From contig OX419755.1 of NCBI GenBank assembly GCA_948567375.1, positions 73,040,944 to 73,104,943 of the forward strand: 64,000 nt of DNA, given 5' to 3'. A program made the translations under genes and the position numbers. Positions 33,855-44,967 of the stretch are shown here, piece after piece. This DNA comes from Lunularia cruciata. Its lineage: Eukaryota > Streptophyta > Marchantiopsida > Lunulariales > Lunulariaceae. The notes beneath the pieces are model-generated. The model saw only the letters and a program-made list of their open reading frames with translations. It had not been told where the DNA came from and did no database searches. The stretch's first letter is position 1, and every line of letters starts with the position of its first letter.

Positions 33855-36800
33855 TGTGACAACCCGACAAATATCACTTTTGTGGTAATTGGGTCAGTAG
33901 AGTTTGTTCCCATAGAGATACTATCCAGAATTGGTCAAATACGAATACAAAAGTCACAATGGCAGTTCTTCTTGATGGTTTCTTTAATCTCTCAGGTAGA
34001 AACTATACCCAAAAGAGAGTAAACAAGCTCACAATCTTGACAACTTGTCATGAATACACATACATAATCACAACATAGCAAATTCTGTCCAAACAACTCT
34101 TGATTGTGATGATTCAAATTCTTCTGAAGACGACACTTCACTGTGAAGAACGATTTTGCCTCAGAATTGTGTTCCAGCCCTCCACTAAAGGCACAACTTC
34201 CTCGATTGAAATTGCTTCACATCAACTTCGTGTTGCAATCACCAATGCAGAATACTACCAACACTACAATTCCTCTCAGACCTGTCAAGGCATTGCTCTG
34301 ATGCACTTCACTCAGGATCAAACACACAGAATGAAGATCAAGGCTGCAGATTCCAACATCCACAAACACACTGACTTGCTCTTCAGAATTCTCCACACAT
34401 TCACAACTACAAACACAAAATTGACAATCGGAATTAAGCTTAAGCGACGAGTACTGAGAACATCACTTCACTTTATCTATCTTCAGAAATTTGAATACTG
34501 AATCACATCATATTGCAAATGCTCCACTTAAATACTGAAGCAAACGGCAGACTTGCCTACCTAAACACCACTTCCTAACATCCTTTCCTACCTGCAGATC
34601 CCAAGTGACATCTATCTCTTCATATCTGCCTCTTCCTATCTCAAAATTGGCTTTTATCCCGATCCGATGTCTACCTCATCATTGGCTTCCAAACCCGATG
34701 ATCTTCTTACTATTTCTCCTTCTTCAGGTATATCTACATCTACCAAATCCTTCACTATTTTTGCTACCTCTCCACTAGAAACTACAATTGCACTAAGGAG
34801 TGACTTATCTAACTCATTATCTCCTGACCCACTCTTCTCTAATGTGTCAATCATTAAGTCCGATGACACCTGTACTCCGACTTCTGCGACATCGGGTTTC
34901 TTCTCCACTGTCCCACTATTCCTAATTTTCTCTAATTCCAAATTGACTAAATCTAGTCTAAGACTAACACTATTCTCTACATCTAACATTTTCCTATCTA
35001 CACGCTCCCTCAATCGAATCAACAACATGTTCATATCCACATCTTTGGCTTTTCTCTTCCGCGTCTCCTGCATAGTAACTTTAACTCATGTAGGCGAGCT
35101 TCTTCCAATCTCCCTTCAGCCTCCGTGCTTAAGATTGCTCTCAACTTCCCCGCAACTTCTCCTACTGATTCCGACTCATATCCTCGAGAGCGCTCTACCT
35201 TCAGTTCTTCACGATACATCTTCAGCTTGTCTTCGTACTCCGCAGCAAGCATCTTCTTCTCCTCTGCATACTGTGTACTCTATAACTCAACACTTTTGAC
35301 AAGCTCTCGTAATTGTTCTTCTTCTTCTTGCCTGGCTGCTAACTCCCTCTGCCATGCTTGATCCTTCCCCGCTTCACTCTTCTTCAAGTTGTCCAACTCC
35401 TACTCCATTATGATGTTCATCGCCTTCAAATGAACATTCTCAATGTGCACATCACTCACTTCTTCCTTCATCCTGTTGAGCCACATTGTTTGTTCCTTGA
35501 ATTCTCCGGCTTGCCTTTGCAGTTCCTTTTCCTTTTCTACGCAGCTCCCTTGTAGCATGGTCAGCGTTTTCTTCATCAAGCTTTCCTCCCTTTGAAGTTC
35601 TTCCACTTCCTCGCTTCTTCGGACTTATTGCTCTTGCAACTCCTTCACTTCACTTACTAGGTACTTCACCATCTGCAATTCGTTCATCCCCTTCTTGCGA
35701 TTTTGGGAATTACTCTTTGATGCTCCTTCAACAGTTCCAGCAATGGTGTTACCACCTTCGTCAGATAGGATATCCCGCCAAAGTGCTCTTCCTCATCTTT
35801 GCCATCTTTGTCTAGAGTCTTCTCCTCCGTCATCAGCTCCTTCATCCGAAGTCGCAATCTTCGTATCTTTATCGTGTTAGCACTTTCTTCATCTTGGCCT
35901 CTTGAACTCGGCTCCATGGGATTCGTTGCTTTCTCTTTTGCTCTTGACTTGTTTACTACCATCATCTGACAAGCCTCACTTATTGTTGCCAATTGCTGGA
36001 CCTCTGGCTCCCCATCGCTATTGCTCCCAGACTCCTCACTTTTCAATGTGAGCTCTTCTTCTTCTGATTCCTCTTCTTGCGACTCAGTCTCTTCCCCAGA
36101 CTCCGATCCCGATGATGCCTCTTTTATGATCTTTGCCGTCTTCAACCTCAGCCGCCGAGTCTTCCTTTGCATGGGAGGCGACCTTGCTTCTTCAGGTTTG
36201 CCACGTTTCTTCGTCTTTGGACTGGTAATTTCTTTGACTTTCCACTGTCCCGTCCTCACAAAGTATTTGTTATTTGCTTGAAGATGCAGCATATACTGTC
36301 GCTCCTCCTCGTCTGCTTCCCGTCGCAAATTGGGATGCATGTGAGACACCATACGATGATGCTCTTCTTTGGATAGTAAGTTCAGCCTGAAGTAGAAGTG
36401 GGCTGCGAATGGTGCAAAATAATGTGGTGGCAAGCCTGTTCACCAATTCACCACCATCTGCCTCGTTTGGTGGTGAAAGCACTTTGCCCAATTCAATGGA
36501 GCTCTTGCAAACATCTGATGGAAGAAGACAGCCTGCTGCATGTTCACGTAGGTGGTTCATTCCGGCTTGAACATGGCCATCATTGCCCCCACAATACTTC
36601 TTTGGATCGAATCCCGATAGGACTCCACCTTGTAGCCATTCATGGTTCTTGGAGCAAAGAACAAATTGCAGATTTTTGCTGTCTCCTCTGCAACATCACA
36701 CTTCCAATAGAAGGTGATCCCTATTGGTTCTCTTGCGTCTCTTCCCAATACCAACTTCCAATCCGACTCAGTCCATCGAGCCAGATTGCCTCTCTTCCCT

Positions 36801-37552
36801 TCCACCTTGGGACCCTCCTCACAATTACTGGCAATGATCTCTGCCATCACTCCCGGGAAACTAAAATTCCAGTTCCATGCTAAAAAGGTAATATGAAGTC
36901 TAAACAAGACTTCAATTCTCGCCACTACATCTACCCTTCAAATTGCAAAACCTCTCACCGCCAACGTGTTGGCCACCTTCTTCGCCATGATCTGTTCTCT
37001 CGTTCTACGATGTTGGAAAATAAGACCCTCTCCTGGACAAGACACTCTAACTCCCTTAGGGTTTTGGAAAATCTCACTCTCAATGGGCTTTCGGACACGC
37101 ATTATTGCAAGACAACTACTCAAAGGAATTGGAAATTTACTCAGAGTATTCAACTTTCGCTTGCGCAGTCGCAATTGTATATTGCCTCGAATCACAATCA
37201 TTCTTCAGTTGATTTTGTTTACAAATTTCTCTCTTCTGCGTGCACTCCCGATCACTATCAAGACATGCTTCTTCTACCCCCGCCGTTTCTTGAAATGGAC
37301 TTTCTTGCCACGTATAGAGATTGTTAAATGGTCTTTGTCTTTCTTGTGTCTTCCAACCCAAAGACGGTGATCTTCGGACTTTTTCCGGCATACTCCTCCT
37401 CAAGTACCTCCATCATCGGATCCAATGTCATCTTTTTTGGATTTCCTCTGAAGTTACTTCCGTCCATTCTTTGTCCGCAATTTGACTTTCAGTGCTTACT
37501 TCGTCTCTTAAACACTACTAACCATAGAAAAACAAAAAAATGTGGGTACCAC
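33855..37552 (-). repeat. L3-inner: solo LTR of the L family, subfamily II
   Basis: The 3,698-bp solo LTR lies inside the L3 LTR, flanked by a perfect TGATG duplication (33850-33854 and 37553-37557). The outer LTR sequence (gattgtgatg / attcaggctc) rejoins when it is removed. Its ORF belongs to subfamily II, unlike its subfamily I host. Confidence 0.94.
34654..36988 (-). pseudogene. L3-inner LTR-encoded coiled-coil protein, subfamily II
   Basis: Same architecture as the other copies. From the conserved MAKKVANTLAV start it has VARIEVL and ITFLAWNWNFSFPG, WTESDWKLVLGRDA, NGYKVESYRD, then FAPFAAHFYFRLNLL; then a charged Glu/Ser-rich stretch (SGSESGEETESQEEE), a coiled coil and a tail ending EVDIGSG. 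A CGA-to-TGA stop at 36938 lies 17 codons after the start, and other stops and shifts split it. An upstream frame reaches to 37201. Unknown function. Confidence 0.8.
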
Positions 37553-38097
37553 ATGATGATTCAGGCTCTCCCAAAAATGGCACTTCACTGCAAAACGACT
37601 TTGCTTTAGAATTGTATTCTACCCCTCCACTGAAGGCACAACTTCCTCGATCAAAATTGCTTCACATCAATTTTGCACTACACTCACAAATGCAAAATAC
37701 CAACACTACAATTCCTCTCAGATCTGTCAAGGCATTGCTTTGATTGTACTTCACTTAGGATCAAACACACAAAATGAAGATCAAGGCTACGGAATCCAAC
37801 ATCCAACAAGCACACTGACTTGCACTTTGAATTTCTCCACACACTCACAAACACAAACACAAAGTTGATACTCAAAATCAAGCTCAAGTGATGAGCACTG
37901 ATTCACAACACTCAACTTTATCTATTTTCAAAATTATGAGCACTGAACAACATCTGACTGCAAATGCCACTCTTAAATAGTGAAGCAATCGACAATTATC
38001 TTCCTAATGTACCTCTTCCTGACAACTCTACAAACTTGCAGATCCGAAATGACAATGCACCTCTTCATATCTACCCATTCAAATCTCAAATTGGTTA

Positions 38098-40533
38098 CTA
38101 ATCCGATCCAATGTCTACTTCTTCCTTGTCTTTCAAACCCGATCCTAAAGTAACTTTACTTCCTACTAATCTATCCTTGGGTTTCATAATTCCTACATCT
38201 TCTACCAAATCTAACAATTCTCTTTCCTGATCTGACATTTCACTAGTGGGTAATCTATCTAACTCCTTATCTACTGACCCACTCTTCTCTAATGTCTCCA
38301 ATGATAATTCCAAAGACATTTGCACTCCTACTTCATCTACTTTGGGTTTTGCTCTAACATCTTTTTGAAGTTTATCTATCTCTAATTTCACTAAGTCTAA
38401 TCTGATCGTGATATTGTCTTCTACTTCCAATATTTTCCTATCTACCCAAGTTCTGAGACTAATTAACAGAGCATTCAAGTATGTATCCTTCACATGTCTC
38501 CTCCTTGTCTCTTGCACCAACAACTTCAACTTGTGCAGCCTCGTCTCTTCAATACAAACACTGGCCTCTGTACTCAACATCACATTCATCTTGATTACAA
38601 TCTCCTTTAGTGGCTCCAATCTTATCTTCCTTTCACACTCCCGATCTGCAAGCCAATCTTTCATGTACATTGCCAATTCTGCCTCGAACACGACTTTCAT
38701 AGTTTCCTTCTCCTTCTCCTTCTGTACAATCTTCTCCTCCTAATTACAAAGTAACTCTCGTAATCTTTCTTCTTCCCTATATCTCACTGTCAACTCCCAT
38801 TGCCACAGTTACTTCTTCTCTTCTACACTCTCCATCACTCTATCGAGCTCTTGTTCCTTCTCTACTACCCTCGCCATAGCATGGATAATTTCTAGTCTTG
38901 AATCAACAAATTGCTGCTTCAAGATTTTGTACTCAGCTACTTATCTCTCCCTTGCTATGTCACTCTTCTTCACAAGTTCCTCTCGATACCTTCCTTCTCT
39001 CTTCAAGTTCTCAATTACTTGACACTGCACTACTGCATCCCCTCGCGGTACTTCCCTTTCCTCCTTGCCTCGGATTATACTTTTCTTCAACTCTGAGTTC
39101 TCTTCTTCTAGTCTTGCCAATACCTGCAACACAATCTTCACCTTTGGATATTTTGACTGCATCTCTTTCTTCTTGTGCTCTAGCTTCACTAACAACGGGC
39201 ACATAATTTCTTGTAGGTACTCCACTCCATCACTCGCAACTACTTCACCTTGCGGAGTGATCTCCTTCTTCACCTCTTCTTCTCTCAATACTTGCCTTCT
39301 TCATTGCAGTCATCGTATCGGAATATACGCTTCACTTCCCAAACTAGCATTCTCCTCTTCCCTTGCCTTGCTTGGACCCGATTCACACTTTGCCTTGCAC
39401 CTCGACCAAACTCCCCTCTAAATCATAATCTTCTTCTCCTCTGGCTTGGGTACCTCGTCCTCCAACTTCGTGTTATTCTCTTCCTCGAGCTCCACCCGAA
39501 CTTCTTCTTCTTCTGTAGGTATCAATGTCATCTCCCCACCTTCATCACTATCGCTACTTGTATCTCCACTTTGTAGCATAAGCTCAGGTTCTTCCTTGTG
39601 TTTCAAGTCTTTGGACTTACACTCGGCTTTGCCTTCCGAGTCTTCTTCCGATGACACGATCACCACCATACCTTTCCTCGGGTTTCCTCTCCTGGTCTTT
39701 TGAGGTCTTGTCTTCTCAACATCTTCGCCTTCTCCTTGTCGACTTTGCTTCTTCGACTTTGGAGTACTCACTTCTACCTCCGTACTCTTCCCCGTCTGCG
39801 TGTAGTACTCATCAGTGCTTTGGATTTGAAGAATATACTGTTGCTCCTCCGCATTGACTTCCTTTCTCAAGTCGGGATGAAAGTGAGACACCATCCTATT
39901 GCGCTCCGCCGCATTGAGCAAATTCAACCCAAGGTAGAAATGTGCTGCAAACGGCACAATGTAGTGTGGAGGTGACTTATCCCGCAAATTCCACACCATC
40001 TGCCTTGTTCTTCCATGGAAGCACCTTGCCCAGTTGATAGGTTCTCCTGCAAACATCTTATGGAAGAACACCGCTTGGTGTTTCATCACATAAGTCGTCC
40101 TCTCCGGCTTCAGAATTGCCATGAGAGCACTCACGATCCCTCTCTTCACCGGATCTTTGTAACTCTTGACCTTATACCCATTCTTTGTCCTCTTTGAAGA
40201 GAAGGCATCCCTCACTTCTTGGGTTTCTTCGGCTACCTCTCCCTTCCCCAAGAACGTGGCACCTTGCTCCGCGCCTGCCTCTCTTCTGAGTACCAATCTC
40301 CAATCCGACTCTGTCCAGCAAGCCGGATTTCCTCTCTTTCCCTCTTCCTTGGGGCCATCGAGACACTTACTCTCGATTATCTTGGTCATGAACCCTAGAA
40401 AACTCACGTTCCAATTCCATGCCAAGAATGTGATCCAAAGTTGGCTCAAGACTTCGATTCTTGCAATCACATCTAACTTCCAAATTGCATGATTTCTCAC
40501 TATGAATTCAAAGTTCTTCTTTCCTCCTCCCAT
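38098..40533 (-). pseudogene. L3 LTR-encoded coiled-coil protein, subfamily I
   Basis: The frame 40671-39418 is open for 417 codons, with the conserved Met at 40533 (MGGGKKNFEF). The N-terminal domain is very close to the L2 copy (WTESDWRLVLRREA, NGYKVKSYKDP, CFHGRTRQMV, IVPFAAHFYLGLNL). The charged part (DEGGEMTLIPTEEEEV), coiled coil (39288-38941, 38700-38400) and tail EVDIGSD follow with a few breaks. L3 keeps the Trp and Cys codons that are stops in both L2 LTRs. Unknown function. Confidence 0.83.
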
Positions 40534-40692
40534 CTTTCCTACTTCCTCACTATCTCTTGGTTTAACTCTCTCAAATTCTCCTGTACACACTAGCACGTCT
40601 TCAACTCTACTTTCCTTCCCATGATCTCTTGCAGGACGACTCCTCAACGGCAAAGGAAAATTGCTCAACATTGCTTCATCGTTAGCCCAATT

Positions 40693-40698
40693 TTTATA
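40693..40698 (-). promoter_or_regulatory. TATA box of the L3 LTR
   Basis: CTCTATAAAAA on the minus strand, 22-27 bases before the ATG of the long frame (40671), at the same place as in L2. The right LTR remnant of L3 also keeps it (near 42175). Confidence 0.62.
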
Positions 40699-41083
40699 GA
40701 GTCGCGCCTTCTTCGTCTCTCTTCAATTTGAGTTTCTACCAAGAAATCACACCTCTTGCATGCGCCTGTCACTGTCAAGTGTACTTCACACGTATGTTTG
40801 CCGGTTTTTGAACGGTCACTTCTTGAATTTCTCGTCCCAAAGAAAATTTGTTACACTATCTTCGCCTTGGGTTGAGCTCCCCTTGATACAAAGACTTCTT
40901 ACTTTGGGTTGTATGCTGATAGAGCAAGTCCGAGTACTTTGCCTTATGACTCAAAGCCATGTTCCCTTGGGTTTCATCCCGAAGATGCTTTTCTTTGCCT
41001 TCTTTGGCCATACAAGCACAATCCGACTTCTCTATACACTTCTTCTTCTCCATTTCAAAAAAAAAATAAATGTGTGTACCACA

Positions 41084-42052
41084 TACCCCCTCCCTCAAAT
41101 GTGAGCGTCCCTGCGAACATAAGCCTTGGGTGTCTTAGAGACTTCCAAATCTATGGTCCAATATCTCCAAACTCTCCACCTATTTACTTGAGTGGAAAAA
41201 GGATTTCCCTCTAGGTCTACAAGCTGCATGGACCCATTTTCATAAAGATGAAGAACTTGATAGGGCCCCATCCATCTCAAATGCAACTTGCCTGGAAAAA
41301 ATATTTGGTGATTGTCATATAACAAAACCAAATCTCCTTCTTGCACAGCCATAGGCTTGATATGCTTATTGTGCTTGACTTTCCTCTATGTTTGTACTTC
41401 CTTTGTGGTTTGCATTGCATCGTCTCTTTTCTCTTCTAACCACATTAGTTGATGTATCCAAAGATCATGGCTTTCTTCCTTTGACAGTCATTCTTTGCAA
41501 AGAATCCAATATGTCGGTACTTCAAATTCAACTGGTAGTATGGGATGCAAGCCATATGTCAAGAAGTATGGAGTTTGTTTGGTTGTAATCTTTTTTGTCA
41601 TTCAATATGCCCACAACATGGCTGGTAATTTTGTATCCCAATCATAAGCATAATTGATAGTCACCTTATTCAAAATTTTGCAAAGTAACCCATTCGCCTT
41701 TTCTGTTAAGCCATTTGCTTTTGGGTTATAAGGAGTCGCCTTCTGATGTTTAATCTGAAAGTACTTGGTTAATGCCTCCATTATAGGGTTCAAAAAGTGT
41801 GTCCCTTGGTCACTGACCAATTCCAGAGGACACCCATATTGGGAGATGATGTTTTGAAGGAAAAATTCCGCCATAGTTTTGGCATCATCTCTGCAAGTTG
41901 CTTTAGCTTTGACCATCTTGGTAGCATAGTTAGTGCAAACCAAAATGTATCGCTTTCTTGTGACTCGGGTCATTGGTTGAATGGGACCTACAAAATGAAT
42001 TCCCCATTTCTCAAATAGGGCCAAAGGCAAAATTGGTCTCAAAGGCCATATA
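41084..42052 (-). pseudogene. pol: L3 internal remnant: polypurine tract and integrase C-terminal half
   Basis: Directly inside the LTR is the same purine tract as L2. The minus strand then encodes the integrase C-terminal domain (41095-41352) and core (from about 42052 to 41602: GIHFVGPIQP, LVSDQGTHFLN, NGLTEKANGLL), collinear with L2 17391-16924 and 18000-17460. All sequence upstream of this in pol and gag has been deleted. Confidence 0.88.
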
Positions 42053-42195
42053 CCTAGCACGTCTTCAACTAGCGCATCTTCAACTCTACTTCCTTTCCCA
42101 CAATCTCCTACAGGACAACTCCTCAAAGGCAAAGGAAAATTGCTCGACATTGCTTCATCATTAGCCCAATTTTTATAGAGTTGTGCCTTCTTCAT
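41602..42195 (-). CDS. Chimeric ORF: LTR-protein N-terminus fused to integrase core
   Basis: A 197-codon open frame starts in the right LTR remnant of L3. Residues from MSSNFPLPLRSCPVG to about VEDVL match the very start of the subfamily I LTR frame; after that the frame runs without a break into integrase (GIWPLRPILPLALFEKWG...) with two catalytic carboxylates of the core visible. It arose from the deletion joining integrase to the 5' LTR. The LTR TATA box lies inside its first codons, so a transcript from it would start at the second Met. There is no evidence of expression. Confidence 0.6.
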   Translation of the reverse strand: MKKAQLYKNWANDEAMSSNFPLPLRSCPVGDCGKGSRVEDALVEDVLGIWPLRPILPLALFEKWGIHFVGPIQPMTRVTRKRYILVCTNYATKMVKAKATCRDDAKTMAEFFLQNIISQYGCPLELVSDQGTHFLNPIMEALTKYFQIKHQKATPYNPKANGLTEKANGLLCKILNKVTINYAYDWDTKLPAMLWAY

Positions 42196-42564
42196 CTCTC
42201 TTCAATTTGAGTTTCTACCCAGAAATCACACCTCTTGCATGCGCTTGTCACTGTCAAGTGTACTTCACGCGTATGACCACCGGTTTTTGAACAATCTCTT
42301 CTTGAATTTCTCGCCCCAAAGAAAAGTTGTTGCATTGTCTTCACCTCGGGTTGAGCTCCCCTCGATACAAAGACTTCTTACTTTGGGTTGTATGCTGATA
42401 GGGCAAGTCCGAGTACTTTGCCTTATGACCCAAAGCCACGTTACCTCGGGTTTCATCCCAAAGATGCTTTTCTTTGCCTTCTTCGGCCATACAGGCACAA
42501 TCCGACTTTTCTATACACTTCTTCTTCTCCATTTCAAAAAAAATCAAAAAATGTGGGTACCACA
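42053..42564 (-). repeat. L3 5' LTR, truncated to its promoter end
   Basis: It matches 40590-41083 of the left LTR (TATA, inverted ACCCAAAG/CTCGGGT pair at 42428-42451, terminal ...GTGGGTACCACA). The rest of this LTR is deleted. Confidence 0.9.
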
Positions 42565-43535
42565 ATGTTTGCTTTAATGAATCCAGATCATTCAAGGAGG
42601 GGGAGAATGCTCAAGCTCCCTACACCAACAAAGGCAAGTCTCCCACCTTGGATCTAGTTGAGGGGGAAATTGATCACTTAAGTGATGAGGAGGAAGGAGG
42701 TGCTCCTATAGTAGAGCAAGTTATTGAGGAGCAAGAACAAGTGGAGCAAATAGTTGTTGGTGAGCAACAAAATGTGCTAGGTCAGTCTCTCATTGGACCT
42801 ACACATGGAGATCAAGCAGAGATTTCATCCAGGAGGTCATCAAGGTGTGCTAGTTGAGCTCCAAATAGATATGGTACGTGGATTGATTCAACAAAGTTAT
42901 TGGATGATGACTTGAATTTTGAGGATGATGCTCATACTTTGGTCTTGGAAGAAGGTGAACCCTCATCCTACAAGGAGGCATGTTCTTCTAGTGAAAAGGA
43001 TGAGTGGTTTGGCTCTATGGAGAGGAAGATAGAATCCTTGAGAGATAACAAGACTTGGGAGCTAGTTAGGTTACCTAAGGATCAACAAGTGATAGATTGC
43101 AAGTGGATCTACAAGTTGAAGGAGGGTCCTAAGGAGGGATCAAAGATCTACAAGGCTAGGTTGATAGCAAAGGGGTTCACTCAAGAGAAGAGAGTGGACT
43201 ACAATGAGGTCTTTTCTCCTGTTGCAAAGTTATCAACAATACGCTTATAATGTACGCTCTTGTTGTATTATTTGGTGTTACTTTAGATCAAATGGATGTT
43301 GTCATGACATTTCTCTATGGCACCTTGGATGAGAGGATCTTCATGAGACAACCTATAGGGTTTGTGAAGAAAGGCCAAGAAGACAAGGTATGCAAATTGT
43401 TGAAGTCCTTGTATGGATTGAAGCAAGTACCTTGCCAATGGAACAAGAGGTTTGATGTATTTATGCATGCTTAGGGTTTCAATAGGAGTTTGTTTGATCT
43501 TTGTGTGTAGATGAAACCAATGAGTAATAAGACCT
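42565..43535 (+). pseudogene. pol: Copia integrase-RT linker and reverse transcriptase, first half
   Basis: It continues the copia frame after L3: linker with EEQEQVEQIVVGEQQ and SRRSSRCAS, then RT with EAMERKIE-like [51 protein letters not shown] and a second piece [37 protein letters not shown] stop in the linker and a shift at 43250 break it. It ends abruptly after MKPMSNKT, at the 13-bp sequence that recurs inverted at 55930-55942; the YVDD-type catalytic part is not here but there. Confidence 0.88.
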
Positions 43536-44074
43536 CATTGTAGTCGACTCCTTCTCTTGAGTGAACCCTTTTGCTATCAACCTAGCCTTGTAGATCTTTG
43601 ATCCCTCCTTAGGACCCTCCTTCAACTTGTAGATCCACTTGCAATTTATCACTTGTTGATCCTTAGGTAACCTATCTAGCTCCCAAGTCTTGTTATCCCT
43701 CAAGGATTCCATCTTTCTCTCCATAGAGCCAAATCACTCATCCTTTTCACTAGAAGAACATGCCTCCTTGTAGGATGAGGGCTCACCTTCTTCCAAGACC
43801 AAAGCATGAGCATCATCCTCAAAATTCAAGTCATCATCCAACAACATTGTTGAATCAATCCACATACCATATCTATTTGGAGCTCGACTAGCACACCTTG
43901 ATGACCTCCTAAATGAAATCTCCGCTTGATCTCCATGTGTAGGTCCAATGTGAGACTGACCTAGCACATTTTGTTGCTCACCAATAACTAATTGCTCCAC
44001 TTGTTCTTGCTCCTCAATAAATTGCTCTACTTTAGGAGCACCTCCTTCCTCCTCTGGTATTAAAGCTCATATCA
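43536..44074 (-). pseudogene. pol: Second copy of the copia linker/RT start, minus strand
   Basis: Two minus-strand frames (43734-44000 and 43479-43724) repeat the linker and RT start of 42700-43220 with high similarity (EQLVIGEQQNVLGQ, DNKTWELDRLPKDQQVIN). It forms a large imperfect inverted repeat with the plus copy, about 530 bp per arm. It lies next to the truncated copia LTR at 44075-44189 with no intervening gag, so it is a fragment. Confidence 0.85.
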
Positions 44075-44400
44075 ATTTTCCAATCTTGCTCCTACCGACT
44101 ATTTCTCTCGCTCCCTTCTTGCTCTCCACCTACAAGTCAGTCCTCCTAAATGCCACATAACCCTTAGGCATAAGAGTAAAACCTAAGAATCTCCCCCTTG
44201 ACTCTTGTCTTGGGGTTAGTAACCTTGCAACAATTTATCAATTAGCGGGAAGTTCTAGACAAATAGCCAATCACTTGACTAGAGTAAACTAGAACTTATA
44301 ACCGTAGCCCATATTGGGATAGAGTAACAAAAATAGCCAAGTTCACCACTAATGTTAGGTCATCCTACTCATGCTCCACTTGCACAACCTACAAGGTAGC
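44075..44400 (-). repeat. Copia 3' end: polypurine tract and truncated LTR
   Basis: On the minus strand, a non-coding tail of about 200 bp leads to the purine tract GTCAAGGGGGAGA (44190-44202) and then about 115 bp matching the start of the copia-type LTR at 11019. L4 separates it from the RNase H at 54289, to which it was adjacent. Confidence 0.75.
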
Positions 44401-44967
44401 TGTGGTACCCACATTTTTTATTTTTCTTTGTTTATTAGTGTTTAAGAGAAGAAGTAAGCACTGGAAGCCAAATTACGGACAAAGAATGGACAGAAGTAAC
44501 TTTGGAGGACATCTGAAGAAGACGACATCGGATCCAATGATGGAGGTACTCAGAAGAAGGGTATGACGGAAAAAGTCCAAAGAGCACCATCTTCGGGTCA
44601 GAAGGTGCATGAGATACAAAGATTGTTTAACAACCTTGGTATGTGGCAAGAAAGTACACTTCAAGAAACGGTAGAGGCAGAAGAAGCATGTCTTGATAGT
44701 GATTGGACATCAACACGCAGAAGAGAGGAGGTCAAATTTGAAATCGACTGAAGAATGACTGCAATTCAGGGTAATATAAGATTGCGCCTACGCAGGGACA
44801 AGTTGAATATGCCAAGTAAATTTCAAATTCCTTTGAGTAGTTGTCCTGCAATAATGTGTGTTTGGAAGCCCATTGAGAGTGAAATTTTCCAAAATCTTGA
44901 AGGAGTTAGAGTGTCTCGTCCAGGAGAGGGCATCATCTTTCAGCATTGTAGAACGCGAGAGCAGATT

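Larger units (their letters stand above)
33602..41083 (-). repeat. L3 3' LTR, split by a nested solo LTR
   Basis: The ends match L2 (TGTGACAACCC... and ...GTGTGTACCACA). Without the nested insert (33855-37552 plus one TGATG) it is about 3.78 kb, the same as the L2 3' LTR. It carries a subfamily I ORF with its TATA box at 40693-40698. Confidence 0.92.
33602..42564 (-). mobile_element. L3: internally deleted L-family element inside the copia gene
   Basis: A perfect ATGTT duplication (33597-33601 and 42565-42569) flanks it. The left (3') LTR runs 33602-41083, including the nested solo LTR. Then come the polypurine tract, an integrase remnant to about 42052, and only the last 512 bp of the right (5') LTR. 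Gag, protease, RT and most of the 5' LTR are missing, so one deletion joined integrase to the 5' LTR. The copia reading resumes exactly after the right duplication. Confidence 0.93.
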
